DNA of 64,000 nt from Patulibacter minatonensis DSM 18081. GTDB taxonomy: Bacteria; Actinomycetota; Thermoleophilia; Solirubrobacterales; Solirubrobacteraceae. This document shows positions 54,106-61,079 of the stretch, in pieces. Every line of letters starts with the position of its first letter. Positions within the stretch are counted from its first letter, which is position 1. The translations under genes were made by a program, and so were the position numbers. Location: contig NZ_KI912613.1 in NCBI RefSeq assembly GCF_000519325.1, positions 975,369 to 1,039,368 on the forward strand, given 5' to 3'. The notes beneath the pieces are model-generated. The model was not told where the DNA came from and ran no database searches. It saw only the letters and a list, made by a program, of their open reading frames with translations.

Positions 54106-55374
54106 TCAGCCCCCGTCCGCCGCGAGCGCGGAGCAGGCGCCGCACGCCGCGCAGCCGGCGACCTGGTCGACGCCGCGCATGCCCGCGTGGCGCAGGGCGC
54201 GGGCGACGCGGCCGGTGACGGCGCGGAGCTCCGCCGCGGATGGTGCGCCCACCCCATCGGTGAAGGCCAGCGAGCCGTCCATCGGGCGGTACGGCACGAC
54301 GAAGGGGTAGACGCCCATGTCGATCAGGCGCTCGGCGGCGGCGACGAGGTGGTCGGGCTCCTCGCCCAGGCCGACGAGCAGGTAGGTCGAGACGCGGTTC
54401 GGGCCGAAGACCGCGACGGCGCGGCGCCAGGCCTCCTCGTAGCGCTCGATCGGCACCTCGGCCTTGCCGGGGGTCCAGCGGGCGCGGACGTCCTCGTCCA
54501 TCGACTCGACGTGGATGCCGACGGCGGCGGCGCCGGCCTCGTGCAGCCGGTCGATCCACCCGAGGTCCAGCGGCGGCTCGATCTGGACCTGGATCGCGAG
54601 GCCGGGGACGGCGGCCAGCACGGCCTCGACGCACCTGACGAGGTGCTTGGCCCCGCGGTCGCGGCCGTTGCTCGTGCCGGTCGTCATGACCATCTGCTGC
54701 ACGCCGTCCAGGCGGACCGCGGCGGCGGCGACCTCGGCGAGGTCCTCGGGGCGCTTGACCTGCGCGGTGTTGCCGGCGCGGAGCGACTCCTCGATCGTGC
54801 AGAAGCGGCAGCGCGTCGACTCGTCGCGGTAGCGGATGCAGGTCTGGACGACGGTGGTGGCCAGGACGTTGACGCCGTGCAGCCGGGCGAGGTCCTCGTA
54901 CCGCGTGCCGTCGGCGGTCGACAGGTCGTAGAAGGCGGGGCGCTCGATCGCCTCGACGGAGACGTCCTCGACGACGACGCCGTCCCTCGTCAGCGCGCCG
55001 TTCGCGTCGAGCGAGAACGGCGAGTCGGGCGACATCGGCAGGGTGGTCTGGGAGCCGCAGCCCTTCGCGGTGCCGGCGCCCGCGAGCTTCCAGTGGCCGT
55101 CGTTCGACGGACCGGCGCCGCCGCGGCGCGAGAGGCCCGGGGTCGCCCGGAGCCCGTGGACCGCGAGCTCGGCGCGCAGGGCCAGGTCGATCGGGGTGAC
55201 GGTGTCGGCGCCGGCCTCCGGTGCCGGGACCTCGTCGGCGGTGATGCCGAGGACGGACGAGAGCGGCGTCCCGTCCGTCGCCCACGCCGCGGAAGGGGCC
55301 TCCTCGGCGGCGCGGCGCGCGGTGCGTCCCAGGAGGCCGGGGCGGGTGGGCGCGATCTCCTGGTACGCGGACAT
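54106..55374 (-). CDS. Radical SAM protein, MSMEG_0568 family
   Basis: 422-residue iron-sulfur enzyme. The cluster motif is Cys179-X9-Cys189-X2-Cys192 (TCIRYRDESTRCRFCTIEE) instead of the usual CX3CX2C, followed by QMVMTTGTSNGRDRGAKHL, the SAM-binding GxE-like IQVQIEPP and YLLVGLGEEPDHL. A second cysteine set near the C-terminus (Cys408, Cys411, Cys414) may hold an auxiliary cluster. It should generate a 5'-deoxyadenosyl radical for an unknown conversion in the nitrogen-starvation pathway. It starts 4 bases after the 0572 gene's stop. Confidence 0.88.
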   Translation of the reverse strand: MSAYQEIAPTRPGLLGRTARRAAEEAPSAAWATDGTPLSSVLGITADEVPAPEAGADTVTPIDLALRAELAVHGLRATPGLSRRGGAGPSNDGHWKLAGAGTAKGCGSQTTLPMSPDSPFSLDANGALTRDGVVVEDVSVEAIERPAFYDLSTADGTRYEDLARLHGVNVLATTVVQTCIRYRDESTRCRFCTIEESLRAGNTAQVKRPEDLAEVAAAAVRLDGVQQMVMTTGTSNGRDRGAKHLVRCVEAVLAAVPGLAIQVQIEPPLDLGWIDRLHEAGAAAVGIHVESMDEDVRARWTPGKAEVPIERYEEAWRRAVAVFGPNRVSTYLLVGLGEEPDHLVAAAERLIDMGVYPFVVPYRPMDGSLAFTDGVGAPSAAELRAVTGRVARALRHAGMRGVDQVAGCAACGACSALAADGG

Positions 55375-55378
55375 CGTC

Positions 55379-55900
55379 CTAGAACATCCAGGTCGTGTTG
55401 ATGATCGCGCCCTTGCGGGCGTACTCGATCAGGCAGTCCTGCAGGTCGAGCGGGTGGCACGGGATGACGCCCTCCATGAGGTCCTCCTCGCGGGCGCCGT
55501 GGAGCGCCAGGCCCAGCCGGCAGGCGTAGACCTTGCCGCCCTCGTTCAGGTAGCGCTCGAGCTGCCCGTTCTCGTTGCGCATGCCCGGGAAGATCTCGGC
55601 GCCGATCGTCGGGAAGCCGCGGGTGTGCAGCGCGTTCAGGGCGCCGATCCCGAAGAAGTAGAGGGCGGTCTCGAACCCCTTGCGCTGTGCGCGGATCGCC
55701 TGCAGCACCGCGACGAGCGACACCGACGACTCGTGGGCGATGCCGTGGACGAGGCCGAGGTAGCTCTCGCCCTTCTCCGCCTGGTAGTCGGGGAAGACCT
55801 TGGTCTGCCCGTAGATCGACCCGCCGATCTCCTGGGTCGGGTGCGGGATCTCCGAGATGCTCGCGATCTCGCTGTCGGTGAGGCTGGGTGCGATGGCCAT
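55379..55900 (-). CDS. MSMEG_0572/Sll0783 family nitrogen starvation protein
   Basis: 173-residue cytoplasmic protein, first gene of the cluster. Recognised by SEIPHPTQEIGGSIYGQTKVFPDYQAEKGESYLGLVHGIAHES-type sequence (given in part), RKGFETALYFFGIGALNAL and DLQDCLIEYARKGAIINTTWMF at the end. Members are induced by nitrogen starvation in mycobacteria and cyanobacteria and are called NitB in Nit1C clusters; the biochemical role is unclear. AGGAG lies 8 bases before the ATG. Divergent from a response regulator gene 370 bases away. Confidence 0.88.
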   Translation of the reverse strand: MAIAPSLTDSEIASISEIPHPTQEIGGSIYGQTKVFPDYQAEKGESYLGLVHGIAHESSVSLVAVLQAIRAQRKGFETALYFFGIGALNALHTRGFPTIGAEIFPGMRNENGQLERYLNEGGKVYACRLGLALHGAREEDLMEGVIPCHPLDLQDCLIEYARKGAIINTTWMF

Positions 55901-56270
55901 GAGGGGTGCTCCTGTGTCGGACGGATGCCCCTCCGGCCCCGGCGCCCCGACCGATCAAGGAGGAGGCGACGCGGGGACCGGTGGAGCGGACTGGTCACAG
56001 CCTCCCGCCGCCGGGGCCGCGTTTCGATGGCCCGGATGACCAGGCTGGGCGGGGGCCGACTGGCCCGACGTCCAGTCCGCACCCGCCACGTCGGGAGGAC
56101 CGGCGGGTCGACCGTGGGGTTGTCCCTACCCCCGCCGCGCAGGCGTGGGGTCGGCCCGACGACGGGCGTGGGGTGCGATCGGCGCGACGTCCGCCGAGGC
56201 CGCCGGTCGCTCGGGAGTCCACCGGCGGACCGCCTCGCGTCGGCCCCTCCGCGCCGCTACCGTCCGCGGC
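55901..56270. promoter_or_regulatory. Divergent region of nitrogen cluster and response regulator
   Basis: 370 bases with no credible gene. GTTGTCCCTACCC at 56119-56131 is the exact reverse complement of a motif before the first tandem kinase gene, and lies inside an imperfect dyad GGGGTTGTCCC. TACCGT at 56258-56263 is a leaderless -10 for the regulator. No GlnR or NtrC-type site was recognised for the nitrogen cluster. Confidence 0.5.
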
Positions 56271-56933
56271 GTGCCGGACCCCCTCCGCCTCGTCGTCGCC
56301 GAGGACCACGCCCTGATCCGCGAGGGGCTCGTGCGGATCCTTCGCGACCTGGGGTTCGACGTCGTCGGGCAGGCCGGGGACGCCCCGACGCTCGAGGAGC
56401 TGGCGGCCGAGCTGCGCCCCGACGTGATCGTCGTCGACGTGCAGATGCCGCCGACGCAGACCGACGACGGCCTCCGCGCCGCCGAACGGATCCGGTCCGC
56501 GCAGCCCGACGTCGGGATCCTCGTGCTCTCCCAGTACGTCGAGGAGCACTACGCGATGGAGCTGATCGGCGAGGACCCGCGCGGCGTCGGCTACCTGCTG
56601 AAGGACCGCGTCGCCGACGTCGAGACGATCGGTGAGGCCGTCCGTCGCGTCGCCGCCGGCGGGTCGGCGCTGGACCCCGAGGTCGTCGCCCGGATGTTCG
56701 GCCGCCGGCGCACCGGCGACGTCCTCGCCGGCCTGACCCCCCGGGAGCGCGAGGTCCTGGCGCTGATGGCCGAGGGGCGCTCGAACATCGGGATCGCCGA
56801 CGTCCTCGGCGTCACCGGGGCCGCCGTCGAGAAGCACGTCACCGGCATCTTCTCGAAGCTCGGTCTGGCGAAGGAGCCCACCGAGCACCGGCGCGTGTCG
56901 GCCGTCCTGACGTTCCTGCGCGTCGGCGGCTGA
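56271..56933 (+). CDS. NarL/FixJ family response regulator
   Basis: 220-residue DNA-binding response regulator. The receiver has the acidic pair in VVAEDH (11-12), phospho-acceptor Asp56 in VIVVDVQMP, Ser87 and Lys111 (LLKDR). The LuxR-type helix-turn-helix reads LTPREREVLALMAEGRSNIGIADVL with VEKHVTGIFSKLGL as recognition helix. GTG start seven bases after TACCGT. No kinase gene is adjacent; candidates in the window are the tandem kinases at 3-5 kb (shared upstream motif) and the PAS kinase at 59-60 kb. It might also control the divergent nitrogen cluster. Confidence 0.92.
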   Translation: MPDPLRLVVAEDHALIREGLVRILRDLGFDVVGQAGDAPTLEELAAELRPDVIVVDVQMPPTQTDDGLRAAERIRSAQPDVGILVLSQYVEEHYAMELIGEDPRGVGYLLKDRVADVETIGEAVRRVAAGGSALDPEVVARMFGRRRTGDVLAGLTPREREVLALMAEGRSNIGIADVLGVTGAAVEKHVTGIFSKLGLAKEPTEHRRVSAVLTFLRVGG

Positions 56934-57051
56934 CCGGCACCGGCGAGATCACCCGGGGCCGGATTCCGGCGCGATCGCTCTGCTGGACGGCCGATCCGGG
57001 CGGCAGCGTGCACCGGGACACCCGACCGAGACGAGCGTCTACGCGCCAATA

Positions 57052-57210
57052 TATAGTTTCTCGTGCAACTTTCGTAGGTTCTGTGGACACCCGGCGTCTT
57101 CGTGTTCAAGCGCCCACCGCGGTGGGCGCCACGCCCGAGCTTCACGCCGGGCGGGACAGGCATCGAGGGCACGGTCGGCGATGGGGGATCTCGACCGTGC
57201 CCCCGAGCTC
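57052..57210 (+). ncRNA. Candidate small RNA
   Basis: Possible transcript starting near 57064 from a TATAGT hexamer (57052-57057), containing the 20-base palindrome as an internal hairpin and ending at the 10-base stem followed by a short T-containing tract. Evidence is structural only; the last hairpin could instead terminate lysE on the other strand. Confidence 0.25.
57167..57202 (-). terminator. Terminator-like hairpin after lysE
   Basis: Perfect 10-base arms with a 16-base loop, 49 bases beyond the lysE stop on the minus strand. Confidence 0.45.
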
Positions 57211-57250
57211 TTTCGTCTCCCGCGGCCCACCGGCCGCCACCTCGCAGGCG

Positions 57251-57874
57251 TCACACCGCAGCGCGCACCAGCGCCGCGGCCAGCACGACCATGAAGACGG
57301 CGATCGCGCCGTCGAGGACGCGCCACGCCGCCCGCCGCGCGAAGACCGGGCGCAACAGCCGGGCGCCCTGCCCGAGCGCCAGGAACCACGCGGCGCTCGC
57401 CACGGCCGCGCCGACCGCGAACCACCACCGGCGGTCGCCCTGGTGCTCGGCGACCGACCCGAGCAGCACGACGGTGTCGAGGTACACGTGCGGGTTCAGC
57501 CACGTGAACGCCAGCGCCGTCCAGAGCGTCGCCACCCACCCCGCGGGGACCGCCGCCTCGTCGGCGCGCATCGCCGACGGCCGGAGCGCCCGGCGGGCGG
57601 CCAGGGCGCCGTAGGCGAGGAGGAACGCCGCACCCCCGAGCCGCATCGCCTCGGCCAACCCCGGGCGCCCGGCGACGACGGCCCCCGTCCCCGCGACGCC
57701 GGCGACGATCAGCAGCACGTCGGAGAGCGTGCAGACCCCGACGACGAGCAGGACGTGCTCACCGCGGAGCCCCTGGCGCAGGACGAACGCGTTCTGGGCG
57801 CCGATCGCGACGATCAGCGACAGGCCGAACAGCAGTCCGGCCCCGGCGGCGAGCAGTTCCGGTCCTCCGAGCAC
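57251..57874 (-). CDS. lysE: LysE/ArgO family amino acid exporter
   Basis: 207-residue membrane exporter for basic amino acids such as lysine or arginine. The family motif is GLSLIVAIGAQNAFVLRQGLRG at about 16-37 (given within the limit in parts), with five or six hydrophobic segments and AFTWLNPHVYLDTVVLLGSV in the middle, both typical of LysE. The gene is divergent from a LysG/ArgP-type regulator 72 bases away, the classical pairing seen in Corynebacterium, where the regulator activates the exporter when internal lysine or arginine is high. Confidence 0.93.
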   Translation of the reverse strand: MLGGPELLAAGAGLLFGLSLIVAIGAQNAFVLRQGLRGEHVLLVVGVCTLSDVLLIVAGVAGTGAVVAGRPGLAEAMRLGGAAFLLAYGALAARRALRPSAMRADEAAVPAGWVATLWTALAFTWLNPHVYLDTVVLLGSVAEHQGDRRWWFAVGAAVASAAWFLALGQGARLLRPVFARRAAWRVLDGAIAVFMVVLAAALVRAAV

Positions 57875-57902
57875 GCGGCGGAGTCTGCGGTCGCGACCGT
57901 CG

Positions 57903-57924
57903 GAAGTCCAACGACGGATTCTTC
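57903..57924. promoter_or_regulatory. Probable LysG operator
   Basis: GAAGTCC (57903-57909) and GGA-TT-CTTC (57916-57924) form an inverted repeat with a two-base bulge in the 72-base lysE-lysG gap, just upstream of TAGCAT (57933-57938). Position and symmetry suit a LysR-type site. Confidence 0.5.
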
Positions 57925-57946
57925 AGCCGCTGTAGCATCGCTTTCG

Positions 57947-58840
57947 ATGGACCTCGACCTCCAGCAGCTGCGAGCCCTGTCGGCCGCGGTGGCGGAGGGC
58001 ACGCTCGACGGCGCGGCGCGGGTGCTCCACGTGACGCCGTCGGCGGTCAGCCAGCGCCTGCGGGCGCTCGAGGCCGCGACGGGGCAGGTGCTCCTCGTGC
58101 GCAGCAAGCCGGTGCGCGTCACCGACGCCGGCCGTCCGGTGCTGCGGCTCGCGCGCCAGGTCGAGCTCCTGATGACCGACGCGGCGCTCGAGCTCGACCC
58201 CGCCGCCGACGGGGGACGCACGCCGCCGCTGCCGGTCGCCGTCAACGCCGACTCCCTCGCCACCTGGGTGCTGCCTGCACTGCGGCCCCTGGCGGACGAG
58301 CTGTTCTTCCGCCTGCGGCGCGAGGACGAGCGCCGCACGAGCGAGCTCCTTCGCGACGGCACCGTGCTCGCGGCGGTCTCGACGGACGCGGAGCCGGTCG
58401 CCGGCTGCCGCGTCGTGCCGCTGGGGGCGATGCGGTACCGGCCGGTCGCGTCGCCGGCGTTCGCGGCGCGGTGGTTCCCGGACGGTCCGGACGCGGCCGC
58501 CTACGCCCGTGCACCCGTCGTGACGTTCGACCGGGACGACCCGCTCCAGCGCGCCCACCTCGACGCGCGGTCCCCCGGCGCCGACCCGCCCGTCCACTTC
58601 GTCCCGTCGTCGGCGGACTTCCTCGAGGCGGTCCGGCTCGGCTTCGGCTGGGGTCTCGTCCCCGACCTCCAGGCCGACGACGACCGGCGCACCGGCGTCC
58701 TCGTCGAGCTCGACCCGGGCACCGCCACGGACGTCGCCCTCCACTGGCAGCAGTGGCGCCTGCGCTCCCCGGCGCTCGACCGGCTCGGCGAGGCGGTGAT
58801 CGCGGCGGGGCGGGAGGCGCTGGTGCAGCCGGCGGGGTGA
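57947..58840 (+). CDS. lysG: LysR family regulator, LysG/ArgP type
   Basis: 297-residue transcription activator. It begins MDLDLQQLRALSAAVAEGTLDGAARVLHVTPSAVSQRL, the winged helix-turn-helix (VTPSAVSQRLRALE) of ArgP/LysG proteins, and keeps the effector-domain features VAVNADSLATWVLPAL and PSSADFLEAVRLGFGWGLVPD. It should activate lysE on binding lysine, arginine or histidine. TAGCAT lies eight bases before the ATG. High confidence from both sequence and the divergent lysE. Confidence 0.93.
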   Translation: MDLDLQQLRALSAAVAEGTLDGAARVLHVTPSAVSQRLRALEAATGQVLLVRSKPVRVTDAGRPVLRLARQVELLMTDAALELDPAADGGRTPPLPVAVNADSLATWVLPALRPLADELFFRLRREDERRTSELLRDGTVLAAVSTDAEPVAGCRVVPLGAMRYRPVASPAFAARWFPDGPDAAAYARAPVVTFDRDDPLQRAHLDARSPGADPPVHFVPSSADFLEAVRLGFGWGLVPDLQADDDRRTGVLVELDPGTATDVALHWQQWRLRSPALDRLGEAVIAAGREALVQPAG

Positions 58841-58917
58841 CCGGGCCCAGCGGGCGATGCGGCGGCCGGACCGCCGGCCACCCGGCGATCGGCAGGAGGA
58901 CGCCGACGCGGCGCGCC

Positions 58918-60063
58918 TCACCCCGCCGGCGTCCGCCTGGTCCCCTCGGCGTCCCGGCCGACCGCCGGCCCGACCGCCCGACGACCGAGCGGGATCGTCG
59001 CCGTCAGCCGCGTGCCGAGCGGGGCCCGGCGCCGAGCGTCCCGGACCTCCAGCCGGCCCCCGAGCGCGGAGACCCGGTCCTCCAGTCCCCGGATGCCGCT
59101 GCCGGCGTCGGGGTTCGCGCCACCGTCGCCATCGTCGCGGACCTCGATCTCCAGCGCGCCGTCGTCGTCGCGCACCCGGACGAGGACCTCCCCCGCCGAC
59201 GGCGCGTGCTTCGCCACGTTCGTCGTGGCCTCGGAGATCACGAAGTAGGCGCAGGCCTCGACCTCCGCCGGCCAGCGGTCGGCCGGGACGTCGACCTCGA
59301 CGTCCACCGCCGACCGCGCCGTCAACGACTCGACCGCCGCGCGCAGCCCCCGGTCCGACAGGATCGCGGGGTGCACGCCGGCCACGAGGTCCCGCATCTC
59401 GCGGATCGCCTCCTGGACCTCGTCGCTGGCCCGCGACAGCAGCGCCCTCGTGTCGCCCGCCCCGTCGCCGACGCGGACCGCGGCGCTGCGCAGCGTCATC
59501 AGCACGTGGACCAGGCGCTGCTGGGCGCCGTCGTGGAGGTCGCGCGAGATCCGGCGGCGTGCGGCGTCGGCGGACGCCAGGATCCGGGCGCGCGAGTGGT
59601 GGAGCTCGAGCGCGTGCGACCGCCCGATCCCGTCCGGCGCCTCTCCGCCCTCCGGGTCGACCTGCCGGAAGACGACGACCGCGCCGCGCTTGCCGTCCAT
59701 CAGGAGCGGCGACGACGAGTACGCGATCGGCACCATCGAGCCGTCCCTGCGGACGAACCAGTCGAGCTCCATCCGCACGACCTCGCCGGTCGACCGGGGC
59801 TTGAGCAGCATGCACTCCTCGGACGGGAACGCCGACCCGTCCGGGTGCTTGTAGTGGATCGTCGCGTGGCTGTTCCTCCCGAGCAGCTCGGACTCGTCGT
59901 CGTAGCCGAGGAGCGCCACCGCGGCCGGGTTCGCGAACTGCACGCCCCCGTCGGGATCGACGACGTAGAACGCGTCGGCCGAGCTCGCCAGCAGCGCCTC
60001 GAAGAGCTCGGGGCCCGGATCGACGTGCGTCGTCTCCTCGTCGTGAGCGGGCACGGGGTCCAC
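58918..60063 (-). CDS. PAS-domain sensor histidine kinase
   Basis: 381-residue soluble kinase. Residues about 18-135 are a PAS domain (FEALLASSADAFYVVDPDGGVQFANPAAVALLGY) with a C-terminal extension of the family type (HYKHPDGSAFPSEECMLL). The HisKA_3 domain has ISRDLHDGAQQRL (His177); the catalytic domain has SEATTNVAKHAPS and DDGDGGANPDAGSGIRGLEDRV. No membrane helix, so the signal is internal. GTG start is six bases after TACCGT on the minus strand. No response regulator is adjacent; the NarL-type one 2 kb away is a possible partner. Confidence 0.9.
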   Translation of the reverse strand: MDPVPAHDEETTHVDPGPELFEALLASSADAFYVVDPDGGVQFANPAAVALLGYDDESELLGRNSHATIHYKHPDGSAFPSEECMLLKPRSTGEVVRMELDWFVRRDGSMVPIAYSSSPLLMDGKRGAVVVFRQVDPEGGEAPDGIGRSHALELHHSRARILASADAARRRISRDLHDGAQQRLVHVLMTLRSAAVRVGDGAGDTRALLSRASDEVQEAIREMRDLVAGVHPAILSDRGLRAAVESLTARSAVDVEVDVPADRWPAEVEACAYFVISEATTNVAKHAPSAGEVLVRVRDDDGALEIEVRDDGDGGANPDAGSGIRGLEDRVSALGGRLEVRDARRRAPLGTRLTATIPLGRRAVGPAVGRDAEGTRRTPAG

Positions 60064-60196
60064 GGGTCGACGGTACCCCGGGCCCTCGGCCCTCCGGGTG
60101 CGCGGGCGGCCAGAACGCGGGCCGCCCCGTTGTCCGGGTCGGAGAACCGGACGCGCCGGCGCGTCCGTCTTCACCGGAAGGCCGCCCGAACCTTGT

Positions 60197-60215
60197 TTGT
60201 AGCCATTAGCATCAA
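60197..60215. promoter_or_regulatory. Dyad over the -10 of the DtxR-type gene
   Basis: TTGTAGCCATTAGCATCAA is an imperfect 19-base palindrome (TTGnnGC..GCnnCAA). It covers TAGCAT (60207-60212), which stands six bases before the ATG. It suggests autorepression by the metal regulator. Confidence 0.5.
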
Positions 60216-60218
60216 GCC

Positions 60219-60893
60219 ATGCGTGACGTGACCCCCGCGGAGCAGGAGTACCTCGAGACCCTCCTCCACCTGTTCGAGGCCGGCCGCCCCCTGACCGCCG
60301 CGAACGTCTCGCGGGAGATGTCGCTGTCGGCGCCGACCGTGCACGAGATGGTCAAGCGCCTCGAGGCCGACCGCCTGATCGAGCGCGACGAGCGCAAGCG
60401 GATCTCGTTCACCGACGAGGGACTCGAGATCGCCCGCCACGCCGCCAGCCGCCACCGCCTGGTGGAGCGCTTCCTGACCGACGTCCTCGGGATCCCCTGG
60501 TACGAGGTCCACGGCGAGGCCGAGAAGATCGATCAGGCGATGAGCGACGTCGTCGCCGAGCGCATGCGGGTGGCGATCGGCACCGCGACGACCTGTCCGC
60601 ACGGGCACCCGATCGCCGCCGGCAACCGCGTCATGTGCGGCACCCGCCTGGCCGAGGTCCCGGTCGGCAGCCGGATCACCGTCCTGCGGTTCGAGAACGA
60701 GCACGACGCCGCGCTGCGCGACCTCCACGAGGCCGGCCTGAAGCTCGGCTTCGCCGCCACCGTCGCCCGGATCGACCCCGACGCCGTGGTCCTCGAGACC
60801 GACGACGGCGAGGCCCGCGTCGCCACCGACGTCGCGAACACCGTGGCGGTCTGGAGCACGGCCGCCGTGCCGCAGGAGGCGCCGGCGGGCTGA
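60219..60893 (+). CDS. DtxR/MntR family metal-dependent regulator
   Basis: 224-residue repressor using iron or manganese. The winged helix-turn-helix (LTAANVSREMSLSAPTVHEMVKRLEADRL) is followed by the dimerisation domain with metal ligands around WYEVHGEAEKIDQAMSDVVAERM and the conserved TTCPHGHPI. A C-terminal SH3-like domain (about 145-215, VGSRITVLRFENEHDAAL) is present, as in IdeR/DtxR. Which metal it senses cannot be told. Leaderless start with an overlapping dyad suggests autoregulation. Nothing adjacent is clearly a metal transporter. Confidence 0.92.
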   Translation: MRDVTPAEQEYLETLLHLFEAGRPLTAANVSREMSLSAPTVHEMVKRLEADRLIERDERKRISFTDEGLEIARHAASRHRLVERFLTDVLGIPWYEVHGEAEKIDQAMSDVVAERMRVAIGTATTCPHGHPIAAGNRVMCGTRLAEVPVGSRITVLRFENEHDAALRDLHEAGLKLGFAATVARIDPDAVVLETDDGEARVATDVANTVAVWSTAAVPQEAPAG

Positions 60894-61079
60894 GCGGCCG
60901 CCCGCCCCGCGGGCCTGCACGGGTCGGCCCGGGGGGCGGGACACCCCGCGCGGACCCGGCGATCCGCCATTGGTCCACGCCCTGGCGACCACCGTTAGCC
61001 GAATGTTTGTCGGCGCCACCTCCGACCGTGGTTCACTCGCCCGGTCGCTGCACCCCGCAGCGCGGGACCAGGGGACCTC

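Larger units (their letters stand above)
56934..57250. other. Gene-free region with promoter-like AT patch and hairpins
   Basis: 317 bases, no credible protein gene. 57048-57080 is strikingly AT-rich for this window (ATATATAGTTTC). GCGCCCACCGCGGTGGGCGC at 57110-57129 is a perfect 20-base palindrome. GGGCACGGTC (57167-57176) and GACCGTGCCC (57193-57202) form a perfect 10-base stem with a 16-base loop, followed by CTCTTT. Confidence 0.6.

Noticed and set aside
49839-55900. Calling the cluster a cyanide-assimilation operon
   Set aside because: The hydrolase lacks the nitrilase-type CWE motif, so the substrate cannot be assumed.
57083-57130. Short protein starting at GTG 57083 in the AT-rich region
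   Set aside because: No conserved features and no suitable spacing to a -10; frames starting at nearby GTG codons stop within a few codons or show no bias.
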